Positions 48,542 through 61,600 of a stretch of DNA of 64,000 bases are shown here, one piece after another (positions within the stretch are counted from its first letter, which is position 1; each line of letters starts with the position of its first letter). A program made the position numbers and the translations under genes. The notes under the pieces were generated by a model. It was not told where the DNA came from. It ran no database searches and worked only from the letters and a program-made list of their open reading frames with translations. The DNA is from Tyto alba. Taxonomy: Eukaryota > Chordata > Aves > Strigiformes > Tytonidae. Location: the NCBI RefSeq assembly GCF_018691265.1, contig NW_024881313.1, positions 35,705,518 through 35,769,517 of the forward strand. The letters are read 5' to 3'.

Positions 48542-51500
48542 GCGGGGAACATGGGCTGCAGGCTGGTTTTGGTGATATCTTGTGCCCTGCTGCCCTGAGA
48601 GCACTGAGAGCCCCCTCCCTTTGGAGGAAGGGGGTTGCATCCAGCAGACCAAAGTGGGAGCAGAAACATTCTCTTTTCCTGGTTCCCCTCTTTCCCTCCT
48701 GGTCGTCAGGAAACTTCTCAGTTTGCAGGTTCAAGGGGAGCTTGGAGAAGGTAATGGAAAAGGGTTATTAAACAGAGGAGACCCACAACCAGCTCAGGAA
48801 TCCCTGAGCTGCGAAAAGCTGAAGCTGGGGGAAATCCTGGGGGAAGTATCACCTGTCCCAATTCTTATAACCCTCCTGTGGCATCGGCTCTTAGTCGCTG
48901 CTGGGTGCTAGGCTAGCTGACCCTTTTTTCTGGCCCAGGTCAGCCACTGTGATGCTTACTGTGGCTGCTGCCTGCACCATCTCCAGCAGCAGAGCTTGGG
49001 GCTGAGCCCTGCAGGGTGCGTGGCAGGGATGAGGGGAGATGGTGTTCGCCACCGGACCCAAAATATCAGTTATTGACCTTCATTTGCACCAAGTTCTTCA
49101 AAGACTGACCTTTGTGCACAGCACTTTGCATAGGATGGAGACCATCGTTTTTGCTTTGGAGCAGGGATTGGAGCTTTTATACATTAACCCATGTGGATCC
49201 AAGGTCAAGCCCCTACTTGTGTACCTGTGGATACATATATATATATGCATGTGCCTGTGTGTTTGTGTGTGGCATATAATAGATCAAAACTGGTTTCTCC
49301 CAAGCTCATTTACTGAACATTTTTAAGCAATGAATGAGTTAGGGAGAAGATGGGACAATTGGTGAATAGGTTAATAGAATAATTTTGTGTGTGTGTGTGC
49401 AGCTCCAGAAGTGAAGCACAGTTAAAAGCACAGAACAAAAACCACCAAAAGACCAAGAGCAACAATAGAGTGTTTTCCTTCCTGTATGTTTGTTACAGTT
49501 CTTGCTGGCCATGCAAAAAAAAGTCAAAATAAAATCTGGCACACAGGTCATTATGTTCTTCGGGAATCAGAAATAGACTGAGTGGGCTTAGTAGGCAAAC
49601 ACACATTTCACAAGCTCCTTCTCGTCACAAAGCCAATATTTGTTCAGGGGAGAATTCTTCCTTTGGGTAATTAATATTTTTTTTTGCTATTTATTGCTCA
49701 CTGGATGGAAGTTTTGGAATGTATAAGGAAGGGGGGAAACCTGGCAGTGTTCCTCACAGTTATTACATTGCTGTTGAGGCCTCCAACAAAAATCACAGCA
49801 CTGAGTGTACATTCCTTTCGTAAGCAAAATGGATCATCAGGCGGTGGAATGGCTTCAAAGGAATGCGTGCATCATGCCTTTGACATTTTGCTGCAGCTCG
49901 AGCAGGAGGGGAAAAAAAAAAAAAAAGCTATGGGTAAGCACTTTCCTTAGGTCATACATTTGTTCTTGCCTGTCCACTGTGAAGGAAGATTTCCACTTGG
50001 CACCTGAGAGGCTGGAGCCTCAGCTATTCCTCTTCCAAGCCACATGTTCAAGAAAATCCAGAGAGTTTACATTAGAGAGGAACAGGAGGTGAAGGAAACT
50101 GTAAACTCGAGTGAGATGTTATAGGGCAGGTTAGATGCTGGTGGGTAGACTAACAAAAGTGGAATGTTATTGCTAAAATCTGGCTCCTTCCAAAAAACCC
50201 GTAACATTGTCAAAGCCTTGAGTTGTGTCTGCTAGTTTCAGACATTCCAACATATGCTTCTTATTTTGTTTTTAATACTTACAGTCCATCCAGAGACAAT
50301 TCATGGCAACTGTGGCTATTGTAACACTATATAAAACACAGGGTTTGATGACAACTGATATGAAGTGTGATTGGAAAAAATAATGCCCCCTGGTAATGAT
50401 AATATTTCCTGCTCAGATTGGTCTCACGATAATAGGCCTGCTCCAGTGATGTTTTCAGAGTTATATACAGGACTCTGGTATTACATTACAGCTGCTGCCT
50501 AGTTATACATCCGTGTGAATAGGAGGGAATAAATGCACACGCAGAAATACCAGAATGTCTGAAAACAGGGGCCAAACAGCAACGATTTCTTGTTTGACTC
50601 TTGGGGGGATGGGTGAAGGATCATTCACTTGGACCCAGCCGACCAGGGAAGCATCTTGCCCAGTTTCAAGAGAGAAGAGATGCAGCCTCTGGAGCATGCC
50701 CCCCAGGCATCCCGGGCTCTGCGGGCCCCCTGCCCTGCCCCAGCAGCCAGCCCTGGCAAGATCATCCTTGGGAGTTTGGCAGCCTGACTCCGGAGGTCAG
50801 AAATAGCCCGGAGCAGGAAGCTTCGCTTTCAAAGGAGAGGGTGGATGTGGATGAGAAGCAGGGCTGCTCTGGATGGAGGCGGGGAGAGAGAAGCCGAAAA
50901 CCTGCCCCGGTGGATGGGGTTTGCGGATGGCTCGCTTCATCCTGTTCCAAGAGGAAACACGTTTGAATCCTTTGTTGTAGCTCTGCAAGCAGTCCGGCTC
51001 GCCGGCTCGTGGGGTTTATTCTTGCGGAGGAGCAGAGTCATCACTGGCTTGGGATACCAGTGCTAAATCGAGCCTATTTATCTTGGGTTTCCCCATCTCA
51101 TCCTTCTCACTCCATGGCACTTAATTACGGCAGTGCCAGTGGAGCTAGGGATGGGCTCTGTTTTCTGTCCTCTGGCTTTTATCATTTAAATCTTCACTCT
51201 TTCCAAAAGGTTCCAGATTTCTGAGGTCAGTGGGTGTAAAGAGAGGAAGATGAGGGACCGGTTTCCCTGGCCAGAAGTGCATGAATATCGACATTGGTAA
51301 AAAATGTGCCCAAGAGGCCGGTGCTGCAGGGCTGGGACAGTGAGGATCCTGGTTCTATCCACTGGCTTTCTGTGACCTGCAGCAAATTCTTTCCAAGATT
51401 AAAGGCCTAAACCAATGAATGTCAGATAAGGGCACCTCCCCACCATTTCTGTGTCTGAATCAGGCCCTGGATGGCAGTGAGGTCTGCTGCAAGGCTGCAT

Positions 51501-53279
51501 CTCAGTGCACCTGGGGTTGGACATCCAAGCCCAATGCGTGGCTTGTGCAAGCCTTGGGCAGCGTGAAGCATTCAATGCTGATTCATGCTGTTGAAGGTGA
51601 CCACAACAGCCCTTGGGAGACAACTGCAGGTGGAAAAGTTCTCCAGAAAAGATGTGAGCAAACAAGAAATTTGTGAAGGAGGAAAAAAAAAAAAAATCAA
51701 AGGGACTTTTCTTAGGAACCTGGGGGAGGTGTTTCAGCTCCTTTGACCTCGTTTCCACCCCATACAGCAAAACTGGGAGCAAATGAGAGTAAAACACCCT
51801 GGTTTTGAGGCTGGTGGAAATCTGTGGACCTAGGAAACTGGACTGTAGGATTTCACCTCCAGAAAACAAGGATGCCTCAAAGACCTTTGTGCCAGCGAAA
51901 CATGCTACCAACAAGAAGGAGTGAGATGATGCTGGTACAGAGTCCCCCAGAAATTCAGGGCCTTTGGATTCAATGACCCAACACTGCATATCTGGCAGTT
52001 ATCTAAGCAGGGGGATGTAAGACAAAGTTGGCAAACAAGATCTGATCTCACTCAGAGAGGGAGGGAACTGAGTCACTCAGATATGCACTAACATCAAGGG
52101 GAAACTTCAAAGAGGCCAAGAAATTCAGGATCAAGGACTCCAAGGAAATATCTTCAAAGGCTAAGCAATCTGACCCTGAGGCTGGGAAGAGTGCTAGTGT
52201 CCACCCTCTCCAGCGTGACAGTGGAAGGGGAAATTATGCAAGTCTCAAAAGTCTGCAAACAAGAGAACTTCAAACTGCAAACAAGAAACTCAGTATCATT
52301 CAAGACAACTGGTGTCATGCCTTGGGAGCAAAACCAGCTGAGGTCCCTACCACTCTCATGAGGAAGCAGACAGGACTTTTTCTTGCCAAATCCCAATGGC
52401 CTGGCCTGAGCCTCCAGCTCTACGTCACAGATATTGGTAGTGAAATTTCCAGCTGGGTTTTTATTCTTCCCAAACTATCTTTCGCAACTGTTTCCCTGCT
52501 CTGCAAATTGTGCCGAGCTGCTGCTGTGGAAGGACTCTGGGTTCCCATCTCAGCAATGCTATTCAGGGACAGTGAGCGTGGGGGGCACTGAGGGGGGTGA
52601 CTTACACATGGGGTCCTCCTAGGTTATTTCACATCCCTCTCTGGAGCAGCATGTTGCATAGTTGTTTAGCACACTGTCTGCCTTTGCTTTTGTCCTCAGA
52701 GGTTTCCTTCAGCCTGGTGTGGAAGATGTCCAGTGTGAAGGGATGCAGTTTGCTCTAGGTTTGTTGGCCAGTGTCATGGAAGCTCATTTCCCTGTTGAGG
52801 ATCACAGTCCTGTTGCAAGCCACAGCATTTCGACAGGCTTTGGGGACAGCCCTACAGCTACCCGACCTGACCCAGTGCACATATGTGCTGTGCTAGCAAA
52901 ACAACCAGGAGGAATCCTCTGGAGCCACTTGCCCAAGCAGGGCCCAAGGGCAGATTTGCCTGACACCAAAGGCAAAGAGGAGATTTGCAGGGACGCTGAG
53001 TCCCAGGAAGAGAGGGAACAGTCTGCAGCAAGGCAGAGCACAACCAGCTGTATTCTTGGAGTCAGCAGGTGGGTCTGACCCTGACCCCTGCAGCTTAGAG
53101 AGAGAAGGAAGAGGGACTTGGACCCCCCCATCATCAGTGACAGCCAGCCATGGTGTGGTTTGAGCGCGTCCAGGGCTGAATGCTGATGGAAACCCCCCAG
53201 GGCAGGTTTTACCTGCACTAAAGGTCCATCCTTTGCACTGTGAAGGCACAGCACTGGATGACAGGTGATAGGAAGAACA
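48542..53279. other. Non-coding sequence, no gene seen
   Basis: No gene is supported. It contains a short TA/GT run at 49233-49270, (GT)n near 49386-49400, A16 near 49911-49926, and a short 21-bp near-duplication around 52249-52290 (CTGCAAACAAGA). Confidence 0.6.
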
Positions 53280-53580
53280 GCTCAAGGGATGGAGGTGCCG
53301 GGACCGGGTACCCCATGCACCTGAACGCTGCAGAAGCGGAGGGCAGACAGGCTTAGCACAGTTTTGCACGCTGCATAAGGAGCACACACGTCCCACCGAG
53401 GCTGCCCGCCGCCCGACGCAGCACGTCCCGCTGTGCAGCCTCCATCCCCTGGGTGCGGAGGCCGGCTTCTTCCAGCTGGCACGGGGAGCCGCAGAACTGG
53501 CGGAGAAGCGTGCTAGCAACTGCCGCGCGAGCTCTCCGGGGGCTGCTGCTTGCCAGGCCCTGCTGTAGCCCGCACTATCT
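53280..53580. promoter_or_regulatory. Isolated CpG-rich patch (candidate minor CpG island)
   Basis: By hand I count about 24 CpG in about 300 bp, far above the surrounding sequence. There is no recognisable coding exon. A donor-like CACAG followed by GTAGGC lies at about 53,620 on the plus strand. It could be a promoter of an unannotated non-coding transcript, an orphan CpG island or enhancer, or a GC-rich chance stretch. Confidence 0.4.
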
Positions 53581-56500
53581 TGCCCTGGCTGCTGTGCTCC
53601 CCTAGACGGCTAGCACAGGTAGGCAGCTTGCCCAGATCAGCTTTTCCCCGGGCTGGGCAGACACCAGCACCCAGCTGTGTGGGTTAGCTGTCTGCCCACG
53701 ATAAAAATCGCAGAAAAGAGCTGGCATTTTTGGTAACGGCTGTGATTTTTTTTTTTTTTTTTTCTTTTATGTCTATCACCTTGTCCAGAGCGCTGCTGTG
53801 AGGGAAAAAAAATTCTCAATTAGAGGCATAGCGAGGACAGTTCACTCAGCAGCGAGCAGAAAATAGTCTCATGGCTCGGGAACCAAGCAACGACCAGAGG
53901 CCAGGTTATGATTTTAGTTATATTGGCAGAAACTTGGAAGAAATCCGCTTAAATAACTTGGGTTTGCTGTGGTGTAAGTGAGATCACAGTCCCCTGCTTT
54001 GCTGCTCTCGGCCTGCCGGGCACTGTCTGCACCCTTGCTCTGATTCACGGGTGCAGGTTTGGCTTTCTGGATGTGAACACAGCTGGTTATTGCCAGCCAG
54101 GAAACCGGCTCATTTGCCATCAGTAGCAACAGGCTGCCAATGCCGTGACTCGGCTTTTAGCCAATATGTGATTTTTTTTTTTTTTTTTTTTTTTTAGCTT
54201 GGTGGTAAAGAGAGCTCTGATTATTCAGTGTGTGATTTTGTGATGTTCCAGGCACAGATCTCACTGTGCATCCATTTCTCAGTCTGATTTCTATTTGAGA
54301 CCAAGTGCAAGAAGCACAAGTGAGCTTGGTCTCCTGTTTTCCCTTGGCTGGAAGATCCAGGCAGGAGGCATGCATGCAACAGGGCTCTGAAACAAACTGC
54401 TTGCCAGCAAGCATGGGCTGGCTTCTCTGATCATACCCTGAGCAGGTTCAAAAAGTTCAAAGGAGACTCATCCCAAAGTGCCGGAGAGACCCAGGGAACC
54501 TGATACCCATCTTGAGTCAAGCTCATGGCTCTGCCCTAGGAAAATGTGGAAAGACTATGTCCTAAAATTGATTAAGGGGTGAAGTTGGTTGTTGTGACCA
54601 TGGGAACCATTTAGAGATCCTGCCAACAGCACAGCGTGGAGGCAGAAAGGCTAGCCTGGCAGAAGGAGGAGGAGTTCAGGTAGTCAGCTGGATGTGAAGA
54701 CTGGGGTGACCACATCTCATATCCCTGCTCCTCAGGTAGTTCCTAAGTAGGTCACTTCAGCTCCGAGCATCTGGTGACGCTTGGTCCCTGAACTGGGGGC
54801 ACTTGCAGGAAGAGGGCTGCTAGATGCATGCAGGAAAATGTGCACAGAATGAGGCCATGGGAGCATGCAGTTTTTCTACTGGGAATACTTAAAAAAATTC
54901 TTTGCAAAAAGACCCTCTCTGCCTCTGAAGACCTTGGCTAAAGCCTTGTCTCTCTCTGGGCCTCATACAATCTCTTTTCTTGCCCTGACAAAGGAGACTA
55001 AAGCTGCTTTCGGCTGTTTCTACCTTCCCACTCCCAGGGCCCTGCCTTTGGGGGGGTGCCAAGCAGAAACTGTCATCAGCCTGGGCTGGAGGGAGCCTCC
55101 ACTTTGTGGGAACTTTGCAGCCGCCCCATCTCCTCTCACCAAACAGCTGGGCTTACAGCAGGCGCAACTGTCTCCATCTTAATCCCTTTCCCTTCAGGTG
55201 GGTTGGGACCAGAAAGGAGGAAAACAGGCTTTGCCAAAAGAAGGAGAGCCCCTGGCTTTGGTAGGCTACAGAGGAAAAAAAAAAAAAAAAAAAAAAGAAG
55301 AAGGCTGTTGTTTAGATGTGATGATGCTCATTGCCTGTAGAACCATGAAAAGAACTATGTCCATGCCATGAAGATGAAGAATTGAGAAGATTGAGACAGG
55401 GAATACACCCTGCATCCTGAAGCTTGTTTCATGCAATAAGACTGTTCAAATCTCTCTGAGGAAATAGTTAATTTGGTACCTTTTCAGTGCACTAAATGGG
55501 ATGTTTCTAGGATGGCCAGCGCCTGCCTGTTTTACCGTGAGTCACATCCCATCCATACAACACTAAATCCAGAAAATATTAGCAGCACAAAATGAGAATG
55601 TGCCAACTGACAGAGGACCTGAAACAAAATAATTTTGCCCAAATTTACATGGATTGTTCATCTCTGAAACTGTTATGCAATTCTGAACATTGCGTGTATG
55701 TATATGTGATATTATTAATTTATCCTTTGGGATTGCATCTTGCCAGGAAAAAGTATATTTATAAAACAGTTATGTAGGTGTACTGTGAGAGTGTGTGCCA
55801 ATGTCAAATGAAAGTATGTTGCATCAGTGATTTAACTGACAAGGCTCTGTGCTGATGGTTTGGCCCAGTGTCTTCATGGCAGAAGCTGTAAGACTCTCAT
55901 TCACAGATTTCCATATGAAACCTATAACTTCTGGTGGAGGATTTCCATTCCTTCTCATGAGTTCCTCTGGGCCAAGCAAACTGTAAATTAAGTTACTTTA
56001 TTTAAGGACTAGAACCAAAACCCTGGAGCCAAACACCTCCTGTCTTCATTCATATTTGACTTTGTGGCTTGGGCCCATCTCCAGCTGCATTGTAGGGTGT
56101 CTTTTATTTTTCTCTGTTAAAGTGTAGACAGAGCCAGCAGTCAGGAGACAATGTCCAATGTGTTGTGCCTCACGTTCACATTCAACAGATCCTTTGACGT
56201 CTACGGATCCATATGCAGAAATGGGTTATTTAGAGCAGCAGGATACAGCACCGATGCCCTCTGTTTTCTAGAGGAATATTGTACAAGATTTGTTGTGTGA
56301 TTGGGCACATTAGCTCACAGGGTAGGAGAAGAAAACCAGATCCCCTGGGAATATCTGCCCTAAGCCCCATCAGATGGTGGGAAGGTTGGAGTGGGGAGCC
56401 ACTGCTGCTGCCCACAGCCCACGGCATTCGTGACTACCGAGGCAGCACGAGGCAGCACGGAACATGGAGAACAAAGGAGATCTGCTCAAAGATACCAAAA

Positions 56501-58549
56501 CCACTTGTCTCTGCTAATTTGCAAACTGAAGTGAAGCAAGCGTGTGGGTGTGAGGAGAAGGCATGGGTCCCCCCCCCCCCCCACTTCAGATCCAGCTGTT
56601 TTGCTGCCCCAAAACCACACACCAGCACTGGTGATATAGATAGAGGGAATCGCATCCATCTCAGTACATGGTTTCAAGCATTCATGCCATTTCCACCAGT
56701 TCCATGGTGGTTTCTTGTGCAGCTGCTGAGAGCAGCCAGGTCAGCCTGTTTGCACATGGAAATAACCCCTGGCCAGCAGGAAGATGAGAAAATAGGGTGA
56801 GATGTGACTTTAAAACACTCTCAGGTCAAGAAGGGCACAGCTTGTCTTCCACTGAATCTGATTTGGGCTGCAAAGCAGGAACCAGATGACAAGGGAGTTT
56901 TGTGCTTTTTTTCAACAAAGGTGCTTGGATACCAAAGGGCTGAGAGCCACATGCCAACAGTGGTCAGAAAAAAGCAAAATGCATAAATCCTTACCTGTCG
57001 GGAGAGACCTCAGCTCAGGGTACTGATGCTCTTGCAAATAATAAATCCTCTCTCCTTATTTTGTAGTGTTTATGAGGAAAATTCAGTGCAGGGTAGTTAA
57101 AGACATGGAACATGGTCTCCCAGAGAAGTCAGTATCAGAACTAGGAGCTCTAAGCTCAAAGTGTTCTCTAAAAGAAGGGTTTAGGTGAAGAAAGCATGGA
57201 GGACACCACTGGTATGCTTTGGCCATAGCCTCATGAGTGCTTTTAACCTGCAGATGGGATTTCCCTCTGTTTTACATGTGCCTCTAGGAAAAAAACACAG
57301 CATCAAAAAAAGGATTGTTATTGCTCTGTCTGGGTGCAGGAATGAGGCTTGACTGGTGGCTGATCTTTAAAAACAACAACCTTTTGCCCCTTCATCTTGA
57401 CTTTTTGCAGGTTTCCACATAGGCTTCTCTGAGCAAAGAGGCAGGCTGGTTTCACACATCTTGCAGAGAGGAAGGAGAAAATAGAAACAATTTGTGCTCC
57501 AGTATCTGTGTCCTTTCAGTAAGAAGCTGAAGCCCTCTATAATGAACTGGGAGGCAGGAGCACAGATGCTTGGACTATCACACACCAACTATATAGGAAC
57601 ACTTTCTTATTTCAATTGCTCTGGCCTTTGAGGACAATGAACACAGTTGGTTTTAGGATGCAGAGGGGTTTAGATCAAGCAGGAAGATTTAAGATGGAAC
57701 AGGAATAATATTTGAGTATGTTGAATCAGTTTGTGAAGGGCACATCACCCTGCATCTCTGCTTCCTCCCATTACACAGAAAATCCAAGAGGTTTGAAAAG
57801 AGAGCCTGGGCCTTTGAGGAAGAAAAAAGGGGGGAAACCACCATTAGATGGTTGCTGTTTTCTATGTTATTTAATTTCTCAGGAGAAATTTATAATGTGA
57901 TCATTAAATCCTCAGGAGACAAACCTGAACAGTGTTTTCTTCCTTCTGGGCAAAAATCTTGGAACTCTTAAAAGACATCGTATTTCACAGCTCAGCAATC
58001 CAGCAGCATTTAAAGAACTAGAGAGAGAAGAGGAATTTTTAAACAAGTGGTCTTTTCTTTTTTTTTTTTTTTTCTTTTTTTTTTTTTTAAAGACTTTACA
58101 CTGTCAGAATTCTTTTCAGGAAAAATAAACAAATACTAACATCTGGTAATTAGTAGCTTATGAGCCAAAAAATAGTTGTCTACAGAGGCAGTTCACAAGA
58201 GTGCAGCATTTGCCTTGCCCCTTATCTCTGAAGATCACTGCTCTCTCACTAAAGCAGAAGTTCTCCGGATATGGCATTTAACTGCATTTCGGCTGTTGCG
58301 CTTCAGGAAGACAAACAGTACGGTCAATATAGAAATTGTCACAATACTCAGGTTTTCTGTCTCAGTTTTGCCTCCATCCAGGACTGGTACAGCTTCACAG
58401 CATTAAGCTCTGCCACTCCATCTTGGTGCAGCCAAGGGGTCACAGCAACATATCACTTGGATGGTTCCCCATCTTAGTGGCATCTGATTCTCTCAGATGC
58501 CAACAGCATTTGTCCTCAGAAGCTGTTTCTGGGGCAGGGAAGGGGTTGT
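53581..58549. other. Non-coding sequence, no gene seen
   Basis: No gene is supported. It contains long homopolymers: T20-class near 53745-53763, T24 at 54172-54195, A22 at 55275-55296, C13 near 56570-56582, and T18-C-T14 at 58056-58088. Confidence 0.6.
58056..58088 (+). repeat. Poly-T tract T18-C-T14
   Basis: A near-continuous T run interrupted by one C. Confidence 0.9.
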
Positions 58550-58640
58550 TTGACCTCATTTTATGGGGGACCACTTTAACAGAAAGATGAAGTGACTTGC
58601 AGAAGGTCACGGAGACAAAGTAGGTATCTACCAACATACT
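58550..58640 (-). mobile_element. MIR/CORE-SINE-like relic
   Basis: CCTCATTTTATGGGGGACCA, then AGATGAAGTGACTTGCAGAA and GGTCACGGAG. This is the antisense MIR segment (TTTTATAGATGAGG, then GTGACTTGCCCAAGGTCACACAG). It is one of the clearest relics in the window. Confidence 0.65.
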
Positions 58641-61600
58641 CAAAACTATAACCACAAAACTTTCCACTTTACCCTGATAATGCTGCTGAGGAACAGAACT
58701 AAAATACAAAAGCCTGGCATAATAATTCAGTACGGATGTCACCCACACCATTACAGTGTCAAGGATGGCATAAAAATGTCCAGATCAAATTAAATTTGTG
58801 GGCCTCCAAGAGCTGCAAAGCAGAACCTTTGAATTTCTGAAATGTCCAGAATCAGTTTGATTTTCATTTCTCGCAGGTAGTAACCACAGATCCTTAATAC
58901 AAGAAAAAGCTTTCCCTTGTTATTCTCAAAACAACTCCATGCTACTCCTCAGAAGACTGGGCCTCCCTGGAGAAGACACTATGAGAGGAGGACACGGGAT
59001 GGCCAGGCCAACCAAACCCAATGTCTGCAGCGTGCAGCTCCACAAAATTTGGCAATCTTGCCATTTGTGATGAAAATCTTGCCTGGTAGCTGTCACACAT
59101 CTTTAAATAACTGGGCTCCCTTCCTTGCATTTCCATGGACTTCCTGTGTGGTAGCCCCCAAATATGTACATCCCTGTTGCTTAAAGATATTTAAGTGCTT
59201 AAATCCACTTAAAGTCCACATCCCTTCTCCACATTGTTAAGTGACAGCACCAGACTCCAGATGCAGCGAGGACCTGTACACATGAGGATGGTGAAGCATT
59301 AGCTACTGTGAAAATAAGGGCAATGGTTTTCATCCCTTAGCTCCTCATGATTTTGAGATAGAAAAAACTTTACTCCTAATGAGTTTAAAGCTCACACAAA
59401 TTGCAAAGAACCACAGTGTTTTGTAAAAGCATTCATGGCACCTGTACAGCCAGAAAGGTACTTTTCATCTGGCGTGGGTGAAGATTATACAAAAAGCGAA
59501 CACCCTTCTCACACAGCAGGGATGCCATACGTAGGCGCCTGGACAAGACGTGGCTGGATGCAGCTATTTAAATCTGACTTGCTCCCCCTGTAAATGGATC
59601 TCCTGCTTTTTGCTGAGCTGCTGTGTTGGACCTGTCTCAAGCAGAGGAATTGGGGTACCTCTTGGCTCCCACACTTGCTGCTGGCTTGCTCTCCTTTGCA
59701 GCGTGGCTCCTGGACATTTCCGTAAGGAAATTTCCTTTTGATGGCACTCAACACACTTGGACTTCTCCCTGCTGTGTGAAAAGTGGGTTGACATGTGGTC
59801 CTTCCAGGACAAGGCAAAGTATGGAGTGATACCTGCCCCTCTGGGACCAAGCCTGCTCAGGCTGTCTTGTCCCTTCTCTCTGAGCTGCTGGCTGCAATGC
59901 AATTCACCTGGGAAGAAATTTATTCCAAGAAGGTGGGAGAGGCAAAGTGGAATTAGTGTTAAATCCACCCAGGGACTAAGCAGCATGCAGACACCTTGCA
60001 TTCCTCACAAAACCATCTTCAACAGTGGGGTTAACCCATCGGAGCAGCCAGGATGCCATGTATTGTCCTATTTAACCTCAAGACAGCAGATCACAGTGCT
60101 ACCCTGACACTCCACTTAGGAAATTAAAGACAATTTGAAGATAAAGAGCAGATGTGTTTTCTCAACACACACTGCCCAAATTGCATATGCCGTGCCCAGG
60201 TGACATCTCCTAATTTTCAAGAAGACTGTCTCAGTCCTCAAAAACGCAGCCAGAAAACTAATTTAATTTTTTCTGTGATCTTACAGGCTTTGAAAGGCAG
60301 CTAACTTCAGGTCAACCTCCCGGTTAACACAAAAGAGCAGAAAAGAGTGTTCTTCACCTGGACCTTGGCACTGTCAAGTATTTTGAGTGCCTTGTGTTGT
60401 TTAGGGAGGAAAACGCTATTATCTCACTCTCCGTGTTGTGCTCCGGTGACAGCACACTAAATTTTGAATAGTTGGAGTTCAAAGGAGATAGATTTACATG
60501 GCAGAGGGATCTGGACTCTCTGATCAGCCAAAATAACTGGTCAAACTCCCATGGACTTAACTCTGGAGTCCTCAGGGAAATCAGTGGGAGTTTTCCCATA
60601 GGCTTGTGCTGCGGTAGCTTAAACAAAGCAAGGGAAGGGTTTCTTAGTCAGATGCTGAAAGAAAGAAGTCTCCTCTCAGCAATTAAAATATAGAATTCTA
60701 CTTGAAAGTGATTAATATTTCTAGTGTCTACTTATGGCCAAGCCACATATCCCCAGCCCTACCAAATATGAACTTAAATATACAACACTCTCCGGAGCTA
60801 CTTCTCAGTTAATAATTTATGTATTCTGGCAACAGATCAATGCAACTAGAAACTAGTTTAGTAACTTACCTTCGGGGTTGTCTATCTATAAACACTGCAG
60901 ATTCCTAAGTTAAACAGAACTCAATTGTTTTCCCGTGTAATAGAGGCCAGGGCCTGATTTATATAGTTAATTTAAATGGTAATCTTAAAGAGTTGGGAAA
61001 AAAACCAACTTGTATCATTAAGGGTTATGAAGGAGGGAGAAACTGTTTACTACTGGGTTCAGAAATATGTGATATATATGAAGATAAAATGCAAGTATCA
61101 AGACAAAAGTAATAAAATGATACCGGTATGTGTTGTCTGTGCTTATATAAGAGTGCATTAGTCCTGGCTGATTTTTCCTGAGGTTATCCTGCCCCCACAG
61201 AACTGTCTGATGTCGGGATTTCTGTGCAAGTGTGCAACCAAAATTCTTGCCTTTCTAATGCTCCGCTGAGTCCAGTGTCAGAAAGCAAGCAAGGCTTGCC
61301 TTGCTGCAGCTAGACCCTGAGTTTAAGTGAAATAAGGGTGTCCAAGCTTGTCCCTTAACCGTGTCTGGAGAAGAGAGGGGACAGCAATCTTTGAGGATGG
61401 CTCGTGCATCGAAACATGGCTCGTGTTTGAAAGCGCCTTGCAGTGACTAATTAACAGGCATCTGTTACAACTTGTTGAGCCTTATCTTCATTTTCATACG
61501 CACTATTTTGGAATGAAGTTTTATTTAGGCTCCAGCTCTTAAACATTGCTCAAGAGTCACATTACAGGATTAGCCTTCCTGACAAAAGGGAGGGGATGCT

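Noticed and set aside
52893..53519. 208-aa minus ORF overlapping the CpG-rich patch
   Set aside because: Its length is explained by local GC content. There is no recognisable domain, and the sequence reads as random Ser/Cys/Pro-rich.
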